A DNA stretch of 64,000 nt from contig CM041465.1 of assembly GCA_023213395.1 (NCBI GenBank), positions 87,179,741 through 87,243,740 of the forward strand. The letters run 5' to 3'. Every line of letters begins with the position of its first letter. Position 1 is the stretch's first letter. This stretch comes from Cycas panzhihuaensis. Its lineage: Eukaryota; Cycadophyta. Of this stretch, positions 24,851 through 36,297 are shown piece after piece. The translations under genes and the position numbers were made by a program. Under the pieces are notes generated by a model. The model saw only the letters and a program-made list of their open reading frames with translations, did no database searches and had not been told where the DNA came from.

Positions 24851-25240
24851 CTTGTTCGACAGGAGAGGTAGAATCGTGAATGTGGAAAGAAAAAGGATGT
24901 GTAGCGAAAGCAACAGGTTTAGGCGGTGCAGGCAAGACTAGCCTTCACAGAAACCCTCTGCCATGAAATCATACGACGGAATAGAAGAGCGAGCGTGTAG
25001 ATTGAAAACAGATGTGTAGTGAAGTCGATAGGAATGGGAGGCGTAGGAAAGACTATCCATCTCCATAGAAGTCTTCTCCGTTCCTCCCACTCCTGAAGAC
25101 TACAGACCACATGCCATCCTTCTCAGCAACCTACAGATAATACTTCTTCGGCAAGCGCTCACCACAACTCTCCAATATTACACAGATATAAGGAGCCACG
25201 CTGGGGTCCGCTACATCCTCGGGCCTCGTACTCTTTACCT
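24850..25240 (-). promoter_or_regulatory. Promoter-like and leader-like sequence on the minus strand
   Basis: Reading leftwards, a TATA-like CTTATATC near 25190 is followed by a less AT-rich leader of about 330 bases that ends AACAAG^GTAGGAAG near 24855, a plausible exon-intron junction. The leader contains ATGGCATGTGGTCTGTAGTC near 25115, and this segment recurs on the plus strand near 52981. I cannot recognise the encoded protein. A 63-codon minus-strand frame (24919-25110) has no known domain. It may be the 5' end of a transposon or of a host noncoding exon. Confidence 0.35.
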
Positions 25241-25967
25241 AACCCCGAAACCTGGTGTTCTCGCGTAACCCTAACCCCGCCCTGGTGTTATTAGGCGTCT
25301 TTACTATGGTTAAATTCAATGCGTGTTCCGCACGTTTGCGTCTAAACGCCAATGCGTGTTCAAGACGTTCACAAGAAGACAAGATAAACACGAACAACTA
25401 GAAAGTGATTCCTTAGGTAATAAGTGTATGTTGAAATTTTTAACAAGGGTTTTAAATGAGAGTAAAATATGGGGTAGACGAGGGGGTAGGTGAACAACCC
25501 AGTTTGGGGTGATTCTAAGTGGTTTGTACCTTTAATGATATTATTTCTAGGTGGTCCTAGCAAGTTGCTTACATAATGATTTAAAATTTAAAATTACAAA
25601 TCTTTTTTAAATCTTATACAAAGTTGAATTTATGGAGAATTTATGGAGAGTAATCGTCATGAGACATTATTATATAAATATTATTTGTGGTGAAAAAGTG
25701 GCATTTCATATCATTAACTATTCTTAAAAGTGACAAATATATATAATTTTAAGAAAGTATTATTTTACATTGACATAATAATTAATTTAATATAATATAA
25801 TGTAATACCATACAAAATAGTGTAATATTATAAGATAAGAGAAGAGAATATAGAATATCATTATATTATATTATATTATATTATATTATGTTATGTTATT
25901 AATTAACCTTTATCACAAGGATGGATGGAAACACATGTATGTATAAATGCATGCATATAAATCTTTT
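24880..25967 (-). repeat. Dispersed segment, inverted relative to 52065-53045
   Basis: The reverse complement aligns with 52065-53045. Shared landmarks include GTGATAAAGGTT, AATACTTTCTTAA, the ATGAAATGCCACTTTTTCACC-type phrase, GGACCACCTAGAAAT versus GGCCACTTAGAAAT, and GGCATGTGGTCTGTAGTC. The plus-strand copy has lost part of the leader. The two copies lie about 27 kb apart in opposite orientation. Confidence 0.75.
25861..25900. repeat. Pentanucleotide microsatellite (TTATA)n
   Basis: About six TTATA units decay into TTATG units. A degenerate version lies in the inverted copy near 52170-52220. Confidence 0.85.
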
Positions 25968-28900
25968 TCTTTTTTTTAAGGTAAAAGATATCATTGAATT
26001 ATAAACTTAATACAATACAAAAAGTTGGAAGGTTTAGAAATTAAAAAGGCATGCTAACCTAATCTTTAACATGCAAAGCACTCAAAATATAGCAGAATAT
26101 TTTTACAAAGAGGAGTAAAGTATAAATTATGAGACAACTATAACAGAATATCTTTCCTTATACACCCAAAAGTTTAATTGAAAGACAAAATAACTTTTTA
26201 AAAAATAAGTTGTGGTGCAAAATTTTTAAATTTTATACAAGGTGGTTTTAAGGAAAAGAAACTAAAGGTCTATCAAGTACTGACGAGTCACAAGCTAAAT
26301 ATAAGATGTAGCCCAACTTTCTTTGATTAACTAAGAATGAAGCGATAAATATCCATTATGAATTTTAGTGAAACTCTTGAAGATCTAAAAGGGAGTATGC
26401 CAAATATCTTAGATTAGGGGTTATACCACTAAATATGATCAAGTTATCATCATAAGCACCACATACTCTGAGTATGATTGGTGACTCACATTCTAATGTT
26501 CCCAAATATCTTAGAATATGAAAGCCTTATGCAAAATCCTTTAGTGAAGCATATTATGTTTAGGTTGAGTTTATTTCTACCATATCTATCCTCATTCTTC
26601 TTGAAGTTGAGCATGATGAAATTGTTGACTATGTAACAAGTAATAAAAATATGTGGACTTAAACATAAGACCCCTAGAAACAAACCTTTGACCTTCCTGC
26701 TTCTCTAAGTTCTTAGAGGTAATAAGAAGATCAACTTGTCATATAAAAAAATTAAGATTATCTACCATTTGTAGAAGTAAAGGTTTAGGATAATGGTTGA
26801 GCTCTATCGAGTTCAACAAAATCCTTCCAATAGAGCTAATCAAAGTCATGGAATTGAGCCATAGTAAGCCAATTACGAGAGATGAAAAAATGAGCTAACA
26901 AAGTGAAATTATATTAACCAACTAAAGGGGAGAACTCATCAGGTAACTACTTATCTTCTAAAAATTGACACGATGTCTAACTGAACTAGAAGAGAATATT
27001 GTATTGTAATGAAGGTTATCCCAAGCTGTCACCATATGATTCCAAATAAGAGATCCTTTATTGAGGTAATTAGTAGTAACTAGTTGTTGTTGTTTAACAT
27101 AATACACAAAACAATACTTCCTCTTAACAATATGGGTTCATTTATCATTCTCTCTATTCTATAGGTCCTGCAGTCGCTTAGCTCCTCTCACTTTAGCCAA
27201 GATAAAGGGATCTTTAAGAATAAGACCACCTCGACCCTTATGATTTAACACCATGCTCTATTTCATTGGGTAAAAGATTTTCAAGTTAGTTGACTGGTTT
27301 ATAAAGAAATCTAATGAAGAGACCTCAAATCGTTGATAATATAACTTTAGGAGCTTGAATAATAGACATCAAATAATTTGGTATTTGGGAAAGAGTTGAT
27401 TTTATTAAACTCTGGTGACCTGCTAAATTAAGGGATCTTGTAGGCCAAGCATCTAAACTCTTTTTAATTTTTTGAATGTAAGGGTACCAATAAAAAAATT
27501 TTAATCTTGAGAGGCCCATAGGGATGCCTAAATATTTGAAAATGATGGATTTAGGAGTAATAGGAACACAGAGTTAATACCAGTATGGATTGCAACTCTA
27601 TATCCACTTCATTAAAGATAATACTATATTTGATTTGATTGATTTTCATCCATACAACAAGACCAAAGATGCTAAGTGCTTGGCCATAGACATTGATCTC
27701 TACATAAGAATAGTGGCCCAATAAAATGGTATCATCAATAAAAATCTATGCGTTATAAACTACGAGCCATCAATAGAAATTCCTTGGAAGGCCTATTGAC
27801 TAGAGCCATAAAAAAGATCTGAGAGGCCTTGGTTGTGATTACAAAAGATAAGATAATAAGGGACAAGCTTGGTGAATTCCTCTACTTGTATAGATAAGGC
27901 CATCAGTTGAGCTATTAATTTTTATAGCCATTGAAATCAAAAAAATCATGGCTTTGATCCAGTTAATATGATCTAATTAAAGACCCTTTCATGAGAGAAT
28001 GACAAGGAGAAAGTCCCATTCCACTATGTCATAAGCTTCGTTAATGTCTAATTTAAGTAAAGTAACTTATTGCTTTTTTATATATATAGTATGGAGAGCC
28101 TCAATTATCACAATAATACTGCCTACTATATAATAGCCTCTTATAAAGGCTATTTGATTTTCATTAACAACTTGAGGAAGGAACTCTTTGAGCAAATTTG
28201 CAAAAACTTTAGCTATTATCTTATATGAAGTGTTACAAAGGCGTATGAGTCTCTATTAGTGAATGGTGGATGGAGTACCACCTTTTGGGATCAAAGAAAC
28301 CATGGTTATGTTGATAGTTGGGTTTAATCTACCTATCTAACATACCTCTTCTCCTACTTTTACTAAGAGTTATAGTGCCTCATCAGAATCTATGACCAAT
28401 AAGAGCTTAATAAACATTCCATCTAGACCAAGAGATTTGCCTTTAGGAAGCTTCATCAAAATTTTGTGAACCTCAGCCTTAGTAATCAATCTATTAAGAG
28501 TATCATTAAGGTTTCTATAACACTCCTCTAGGATAGGATTTACCATTCAGATAACAGTTTGAAAAGCTTTTGCCCTGGTTGGCAAGAACCCTTGAGTGAT
28601 CTATAGCCTATTGAAATGATTGTAAAACTTAGTTTAGATTTTGTGACATGAATAAGTGATTTATAAAGGGGAAACCTATAAGCAGTTCATAGATCACTAG
28701 TGTTGCATTGCTTTTGCATAGTAATTGAAAATTTTTAAATTACGATTTATATGGATTTTCTATTAAATAATTGACCATGCTTTATATTTATCATCTTCAT
28801 ATTTTTACATAAGTAGAAATTGTTCATTTAAATATGCGAGCCTTGATTGAAATCATCGAATCTTTACTGCCTTCCTTAAATGCCTTTTACAAATCCTAAA

Positions 28901-29377
28901 TGGTCGCTAATAAAGATTCCTTCGTTCCTCAAATTTAAACACAATCTTTGCCAAACATCTTAATGCAAAATTTGAGACCCTTCATGATCATCGTCCCGAG
29001 TGTTAGGGCTTTCTAAAGCATTTGTATTAGAATATAGTTCTTCCCACGAAGGAAAGTTGAATTTTGATAAGGATATAATCGGATAACACAACTATATTCT
29101 TTGAAATGTGATGGTACTAAATAATTGAATGAGCGAATTGGATATATAAACTCTATCGAAGATTTTCATTATACAATTACTTCCTATCGATTATTGGTCT
29201 AAGTAAACTTCAGAGGCCCCTTTTACAGGAAGTTCGGAGGCGAAAAGATCTTTAAGATCGATAAAGGTTAAACTATATTTTTATAATATCTTTTAAATTT
29301 GCCACCTAATTTATCATTTAAATATTCCATAAAGTTAAAATCCCTAAGTAGAATATGGTTATGTTTTGTTTGGAAGT
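25968..29377 (-). mobile_element. LINE C: 5'-truncated L1-type LINE
   Basis: The element runs leftwards. Its 3' end is at 25968-25985, where the plus strand shows a T-rich CTTTTTCTTTTTTTT tract, that is, a poly-A tail on the minus strand. The tail is preceded by an ATTCAATGATATCTTTTACC phrase common at L1 3' ends. The ORF2 relic reaches back to the middle of the endonuclease at 29377, exactly where the short-LTR element begins. The rest is either truncated or lies beyond that insertion. I could not find a convincing continuation right of 32318. Confidence 0.8.
26400..29377 (-). pseudogene. LINE C ORF2 relic: partial endonuclease and reverse transcriptase
   Basis: The minus strand shows an endonuclease remnant with RDFNFMEYLNDKLGG (near 29330-29290) and DRVYISNSLI (near 29150). 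RT follows with LPKGKSLGLDG near 28440, VSLIPKG near 28290, IRLCNTSYKIIAKVFANLL near 28220 and LLKLDINEAYD near 28060. The catalytic FIDDTILL box is at about 27740-27715. The thumb-like AGHQSLIKSTLSQIPNYLMS lies near 27420. Both RT aspartate boxes look preserved, unlike LINE A, but stops and frameshifts interrupt the frame. About 500 noncoding bases follow before the tail. No RNase H region is apparent. Confidence 0.82.
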
Positions 29378-29502
29378 TGTTGGGTGTAATACCCAATTAC
29401 ATTAACATATGTAAACTCTCTCTATTTCTTATATTTTATATTAGAGTTATGAGCCACCTTGATATGTGTGCCACCTTTAAGTAGTCCATTCTAATTATAA
29501 CA
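29378..29502 (+). repeat. 5' LTR of the short-LTR element
   Basis: It starts TGTTGGGTGTAATACCCAAT, a near-palindromic head, and ends AATTATAACA directly before the primer-site-like sequence. Confidence 0.55.
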
Positions 29503-29514
29503 CGGTATTAGAGC
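29503..29514 (+). other. Primer-binding site (initiator Met tRNA type)
   Basis: CGGTATTAGAGC differs from the consensus TGGTATCAGAGC by two C/T transitions and lies directly after the LTR end. Confidence 0.5.
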
Positions 29515-32183
29515 CCAAGGTTCATTCCTAATTCTCACATGGTATCGAGCCCAAGGTTCAATCCTCGAGTACTTGATTTCATATCTTTTATACATGTTAT
29601 CTCTTATCTTGAATCATTTGAGGAACCCTTGTGCATGTATTATGATTTGTCATTGTAAGCTCATTTTAGGTTATAAATAACTAGCGATGCATATTTCCCA
29701 AAGGAGTTTTGTTGAACTTTTAGGGTAGTTTTGTTATCTCAAGGGGCTAATTTTTGAAACCATTAAGAGATATCACAAGTTTTATTGTTCATGTTTTTTT
29801 TTTTTAAGCTATTAAAGGTATTTAAAGCTCTGCGGATCATCTATTCATACAGGCCTAATCACCTTGTAGAATCAGTGTGTCTACTTTTCAAGAAGGAGGA
29901 TTTTTGTACGCATATGTAGTTATTGTAAAGCACTCTCCTTGCATACCAGTGGGCAGATTGTAATGGAGATGCTTGTGATTGAGTGGGTTATCTTTTGGCT
30001 ATCTAGAAGTCAAAAATGACTCCATCTTTAAAAAAAATATTTACAGTCAAACAACTTTCTATGAGGATATATTATTTATGAAAATAAAATTTGTATATGG
30101 CATTTAAGGCCTATGCTTTTATATATTAAAAAAGGCATGGTTCCATCATCGGGTCTTTTCATTGTCAGTTTTACATCTCATCGAGAAACTTATAATGTGC
30201 TTCAATCACAATGGAAGCGGACTGGATCGAAATGGCCTTTTGTATTTACATCTCTATGTATGGTCAAGCAAGTAACTCGAGCATAACTTCTGATCCTCCA
30301 TAAATTTGGAGCATAGTACAAAGGAATACTCACGCCTCGGTCCATAGCCAAAAGTAGAAGTGTTTGTAGCCCAGCAGCTCTGCTATCCAAAACAACCAAC
30401 AAATCACGGTCTCAGCTCGAGGCTACCATGTAAAGAGGAGTCATCCTAGTTATATCTCTTACATTCCTGAACTTGATAAATCCCCAAGATCCAGCAACTG
30501 GTCTAACCCATGTAATATGAATGACTTTTTTAAGTGGCCTCCTCTAACAGCGTAATGGAGACACCAGCACAGTCATGTACAAGAACCAACTCAAATGAGT
30601 TGTTTCAATCTACCTTCATATTTTTGTATAAGAGAAGGTCTTGATCATTCTTACATTCTTTCTCAAGCACCTTTAGACCTCTGGTTCTGAGGTTGGTTCA
30701 TGTCTTTTACCCTACTTTTTCCCAATTATCGAATCATAGCTTCGATTGCATTACAGGTTATTGAGATAAGGGTTTATTCTCCTCGATTCATTGGTATTCC
30801 TTATTGGGTTTAGAGGATGTCTCCTTGGCTTGATTTTGGGCTCCTTTGATTTGTCATGATTAAAGGCATCATTTCTCCTTTGCCAAAGCATTCGGTGTGG
30901 TGGTGATGGCTACTCAAATCTTGGGGAAGATAATAGCAAAAATCGTCCTCTCTACTAAAACCTTGCATGTCCATGGTGACTGCATTACAAATTCACGATG
31001 GTGCTTACATGCTATGGTGATTTAGAGCTTCAATGATGGCTTGACAAAATCTATTTTAGCAGATAAACCTAATATTTTAGGGATATATTCTTAATATTAT
31101 TTTTTGTTGAATAGTATTTTATTATTAGGCGAATAGCAGTTGTTATCGAAAAGAGTTTTTTTTTACAATTTTAAAACTAAATTTAATTAAATTAGATATT
31201 AGTTTTAGTTCACCTAACCTTGTACTTTAGCCCTCGGTCACATGGTGAGCTTATATGATCTTGACCTCGGTGAAAGGGCTAACCCTTAATTTCATTTCAT
31301 ATGGGTACTTATCATAGTTCTGATATCTTGAGCTACATGGCCCGTTTTTACTCCACATATCTGTGTGTTGGATTACGTAATAGAGAGCTTTCTATTAGCA
31401 TGTCATTTGACATATTTTGGAGTTGTTTTCATGGAGATTTTTCATGCAAAGTCATAAGTTCCTACTTATACGATTCTTTTCTCGGCTTCTACTGAGCAAT
31501 ATATTGCATTTTCAAGGCTTCACTGTTGTAATGTGCCCCAAATGGGGTTCTGGAGGATGACATATACTATGGTCTTATTTTTTGGCTCTTAAAAGAATCC
31601 ATTGGGATCATCTTGTACTTCATTTATAAAGAGAGTCATATATGCTACACACATTACATATCATTTTCTTTACCGGTCATGTAAAACTTTAATCTTTAAG
31701 TTATTTTGCCCATGGTGTGCAAGTTGTTAGCCCTAAAGAGGCGTCTTTTAGCCAATATAGCATGTTTAAGGCCATAGTGCCATTGGTATTTCCACGACCA
31801 TTAGATGCCAAAAGAAGTGCTTCAGTCCTATTGAACAAGAGGTAGGACACACTTTTAGAAGCTATTATGTCACCACATGTGCATATATTTTTCTGTGCAC
31901 TCCCATACCAGAGCAAGGCAGGTTGGGACCTTATTTAACTTACTCTTACTAGCCTCGAGGTGATCCACGTATCTGCAGGGAGTTCCTACCCAAGCTGGTG
32001 GTTGCGGTGAATGATAAACCCATGCATTTGTTAGATGGATTACATTTTATATCAGACTTTAGTAGTTTTATTACGGCTATAACAGTAATGGCATTTTATG
32101 ATCCAACAGCTTTTGAAAACTCAAGTTTTTCATTTTGATGTGATTTGTTACATTCATGTAATTGAGATTATTATATGGGGAGA
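29515..32183 (+). other. Interior of the short-LTR element, no gene recognised
   Basis: Open frames are short (up to about 75 codons, on both strands) and show no retrotransposon domain. It holds a T-rich run near 29797 and a phrase GACTCCATCTTTAAAAAAAA near 30015 that could be the 3' end of a further small insertion. An AT-rich stretch lies at 31080-31200. Confidence 0.5.
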
Positions 32184-32318
32184 TATTGGGTGTCAATACC
32201 CAATTACATTAACCTTATATAAACTTCTGGCTGCTATTTATATTTGCTCAGATAGAGTTATGGGCCACAACGATATCCTGTGTCACCCTTGTAAGTACGT
32301 CCAGTGCTGGTTCTCTCA
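32184..32318 (+). repeat. 3' LTR of the short-LTR element
   Basis: It starts TATTGGGTGTCAATACCCAA (TG decayed to TA) after the purine run ATGGGGAGA and ends near TTCTCTCA. It is more diverged from the 5' LTR at its right half, so the end is approximate. Confidence 0.5.
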
Positions 32319-33426
32319 CTAGTGGGTGCAGCTCACACCTTTATAAGTATGTACTCTTGCTTTGTTACAATAGAGTTTTGGCCAATTCTCCAACATGTTA
32401 TCTATTATGTCCATTACTCCCATATTTTGTACTTTATCAGTTTATCCTTTACTCGATCGTTAAAGAAGTTTGATGCTAATTTATTTGCATTCCTAATTCT
32501 AATAGAAGTTATGAAGAGTATTATGTTAGAACTGCCAGTGAGTCAGTGTCTAACACAGGCATCAATGATAGTATCGACCCAATAAATCTAGCAAGCAAAT
32601 GATCCTCTCAATTTTCGCTAAGAACCGCCTTGAAACGAACTTGTAACACGCTAAAGCATCTTCCACTAATTATTCCATAAAATATTAAGCCCTCCGACAA
32701 TATTCTTGTAAATAATTACTTTCTAATGAGCTGAGAAGTTAGATACAAATAAAGGTACTTTATGTCATCATTACATAATATGAGCTATATCAAAACTAAG
32801 AAGTGAGGATGAAGCATGTCAAACTATATGTTTCTGAATCTCCAAAGATGAGAAGTATTAAGGGTGTCCAACACCCTAATATTCCAAACTATCGCTAAAA
32901 ATATTTTTGCCCATTTAATCAGAGAGTGTGGGATGCTTGAGCCAAAAGATTTAAGATGGGTATGATATATTCGCTATAGGAAATATGATGTTATGTTTGA
33001 TAAGCATTTTACCTTAGAGGTTTGTAAACCATTGTTTTATATGCTCAGAGAATCTACTCTTCCATAAGCATGTCATTCCGAGTTCTCTGGAGATGTCCAA
33101 AGCCAAAAGAAGTTAACTTCGTAAATTGACTCAGCGGTCACCTTTAGCCTTTCTAAGTTCATATCTAAATCATTAAAGCGCACCTGAGGATGGGTACTTA
33201 GAAGGTGACTTTTACCTTCGCTTTTTCCATCCGATTAAAGAATTAGCACCACCTTCTTTCTTCTCTTATTTGAGGAATGTGGTTAATCAACTACATTTCT
33301 AATATATAAATTAAAAGAATGAAGATCATTACATTAAATTATTAAATCAATTTAACCATACAAATAATCATTATGTACATACATTTACAATCTACTGTGG
33401 CTGTATTATTATGTATAAGAGGAGAG

Positions 33427-33428
<2 letters not shown>
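32319..33428. other. No gene recognised
   Basis: AT-rich sequence. A 93-codon plus-strand frame at 32304-32585 begins in the LTR and has no recognisable domain. Confidence 0.5.

Positions 33429-33462
<34 letters not shown>
33429..33462. repeat. Dinucleotide microsatellite (TA)n
   Basis: About 16 TA units follow GGAGAGGAGA. Confidence 0.9.
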
Positions 33463-33464
<2 letters not shown>

Positions 33465-35797
33465 TATGTTTAATTCATGTATACGTATATGTTATATATC
33501 TAGTAATAATTCATCATTCCATGGCATCATCAAAATGATCCATCCATAGATAACTTACATTTGGCTGTAAGGCAATCACAAAGTGACCTTTTATATTTAA
33601 ACCAACCATATTAACTTATAATTATTATTACTATTTATACTTCCACTAACCTTCCTTAATATTTAATCAATCAAAAACTCTTCCATAACAACCTTTATAT
33701 GTAACGCACTATTAGCTAACTCATAGCAATTATAAAACTTTATGCTAACCTTCACATTTAACCAACCAAAATCCATACTTCTAATATATTGAAAAAATTA
33801 AAATGAAAAAAAAAAAGGAAATAGTAATCGGCCAGCACATAGAAGGATTAAACCAACTTACTTATAAATGCAATGACGCAGAGGTTGAGGCGATACGCTT
33901 TACCATCGATATATGCTATTATTCACATCATCAAAAGCATCTATATAATGGATCACTGTGACAAATACCATCATAAATTTTCATTAACAAAACCGTATTA
34001 ACTTTTATGCATCTGCTTAACCTTCACGCAAACTTTTATATATTTTAATCATATTATTACGCTATAATGTCTATCAACGACACTAACCTCTATGGCTTAA
34101 TCCGCACACTCTTGGCCAGCGAAATTAAAAAACGATTCCTACTACGTGTAAATTATTTAAATCAAATTTAGTTATAAAAAGCTTATCATTTATGTGTGTA
34201 TATACATGTATTAAGACTCCAAATTTAATATTAATTATGATAATATATCTTTGATATAATTATTTATATTTATGAATGTAAATATCCTATCAGAGCTAAT
34301 GTCATATGACTTTTTTTTAATGGTATGTACCAAGCAAACAGAATCAAACTAGATTGCCAAAAGATTACCAGCTCTTTCATCTAGTTCTCCTTATAACCCC
34401 TTATGAGGGTTGAATCAGACTTAAACATTTAGAGTACACTCACCATTTAATTTAAAGGTTTCAACCTTTCACATTCTACTGAAAAGATGTAGAGGAACCC
34501 ATCTCATCAATATTTACAAATATGTACATAAACCTAATGGGAAAACTGAAGAAACAAATGATTTAAATATTAACTCCTGGTTAAATTTCCCTTTATCATG
34601 AACCTATAGGCTTTAAAGTAAGGAGTTAAAGCTTTAGATAGAACTCCATCAATATATCTGGGCCCACATTAGAGTTGCTGTTGAGGTATCATTTTATTAT
34701 ACTGGGGAGACTAAAACTTGATCGCATATCTTGTTCATGAAAAGTGCATACATCATTATTTCCTCTATTAGCAATAGTACTTACATATTGACTCCACATT
34801 GTGACTACTTGACATCCTTGCAGTAAGAGTGTAGTTATTACCTATCAAGAGAGCACCATCTCTATGGTCCAATGTCTAGATAGTTTAGACTAGCAGGTTA
34901 ATATTATAAGGTTAAGTGAAAGATTCTACAGAAGAATCATGTTTAAGAGGAACAACAGTGAGTTAAAATAGCTGATGTAGTAATGAGTGCAAGTAATTTA
35001 ATTAGTAAGATTAGCAATCAATCAAGGAATTAGTGTATATATTTTATGCATAAATGCACCTCTTATATATATTACCATAAACAAATTACCTTAATTCCTA
35101 ACATTAACTACATTACTACACTAATTAACACATTATTAACCCTTACGCCATAATTTAAACATAGATAACCTCATGATGCTATCATGTCCTATACATTGAC
35201 CTCCACTAGTCTAAACTATTCTGGTTATGGGAACCATAATCGCCCTTCCCTTTATGAGATGGTTGCCCTCAACCATTAGAATTTGATATAAATGCACCAT
35301 CATACTATTAAGATATCAAAAGTATATCATCTTGTACTGATATGGAATTATTATTATACCCTTTTTAAGAGAGGAGAGTAATGATACTGTGACACTTCCT
35401 ACAAGAATAAGAATGCATATTAAAAGGACGTGGTCCAAAGTGTAATACGATATAGATTCAATCAGTCAGAAATTCCAAATATATGTTGATGAGTTTTCTA
35501 TGTGAATTAGCCCACCTTATTTTAAAGTTTCTATAGTTCTATTGATATGAAATTTATAGGAATGGTCCTACCATCAAGCAATTTTTCCTTATGTTTAGTG
35601 TCCATGCATACGTCGTTATCCTCCGTCACATATGCATTATAAAAGGAGCCTCTAATGGTTCCAGCTGGATGTAAGGCCTCAGATGTATCTAAAAGAATCT
35701 TCATCTAATGTTGGTGATAAACTAAAGGCTTTAAGGTCTACCCAGCTTGGTCATAATCTTGTGAATGTTATCATTAGTTTGCCCAATATCATTAAGT
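33463..35797. other. AT-rich DNA up to the assembly gap, no gene recognised
   Basis: No frame of note. An inverted pair TAGTTTAGACTAG (about 34880) and CTAGTCTAAACTA (about 35206) lies about 330 bases apart and could be the remnant of a small inverted-repeat element. The last 100 bases before the gap read open on the plus strand but carry no recognisable motif. Confidence 0.5.
34879..35221. repeat. Possible small inverted-repeat element
   Basis: Fourteen bases ending TTTAGACTAG at about 34893 pair exactly with CTAGTCTAAACTAT at about 35207, and imperfect pairing continues inward. I saw no clear target duplication. Confidence 0.25.
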
Positions 35798-36297
35798 NNN
35801 NNNNNNNNNNNNNNNNNNNNNNNNNNNNNNNNNNNNNNNNNNNNNNNNNNNNNNNNNNNNNNNNNNNNNNNNNNNNNNNNNNNNNNNNNNNNNNNNNNNN
35901 NNNNNNNNNNNNNNNNNNNNNNNNNNNNNNNNNNNNNNNNNNNNNNNNNNNNNNNNNNNNNNNNNNNNNNNNNNNNNNNNNNNNNNNNNNNNNNNNNNNN
36001 NNNNNNNNNNNNNNNNNNNNNNNNNNNNNNNNNNNNNNNNNNNNNNNNNNNNNNNNNNNNNNNNNNNNNNNNNNNNNNNNNNNNNNNNNNNNNNNNNNNN
36101 NNNNNNNNNNNNNNNNNNNNNNNNNNNNNNNNNNNNNNNNNNNNNNNNNNNNNNNNNNNNNNNNNNNNNNNNNNNNNNNNNNNNNNNNNNNNNNNNNNNN
36201 NNNNNNNNNNNNNNNNNNNNNNNNNNNNNNNNNNNNNNNNNNNNNNNNNNNNNNNNNNNNNNNNNNNNNNNNNNNNNNNNNNNNNNNNNNNNNNNNN
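35798..36297. other. Assembly gap of 500 N
   Basis: Exactly 500 unknown bases, the usual placeholder for a gap of unknown size. The start of the gypsy 5' LTR and the left part of the interrupted copia element should lie in it. The left and right sides need not be truly adjacent. Confidence 0.95.

Larger units (their letters stand above)
29378..32318 (+). mobile_element. Short-LTR retrotransposon, non-autonomous
   Basis: Terminal direct repeats of about 125-135 bp both start T(G/A)TTGGGTGT, then (C)AATACCCAATTACATTAAC, and carry a TAGAGTTATG(A/G)GCCAC phrase. A primer-site-like CGGTATTAGAGC follows the left repeat and a purine run ATGGGGAGA precedes the right one, so the order fits a copia-type LTR element. 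The 2.7-kb interior has no recognisable gag or pol. Very short LTRs and a noncoding interior recall TRIM or LARD elements. The flanking five bases (GAAGT and CTAGT) do not match well, so a target duplication is not confirmed. Confidence 0.55.

Noticed and set aside
30002-30035. A-rich phrase as the tail of a separate LINE or SINE
   Set aside because: No upstream element text or flanking duplication could be read.
29373-32323. Target-site duplication for the short-LTR element
   Set aside because: GAAGT and CTAGT agree at only three of five bases, so I do not claim one.
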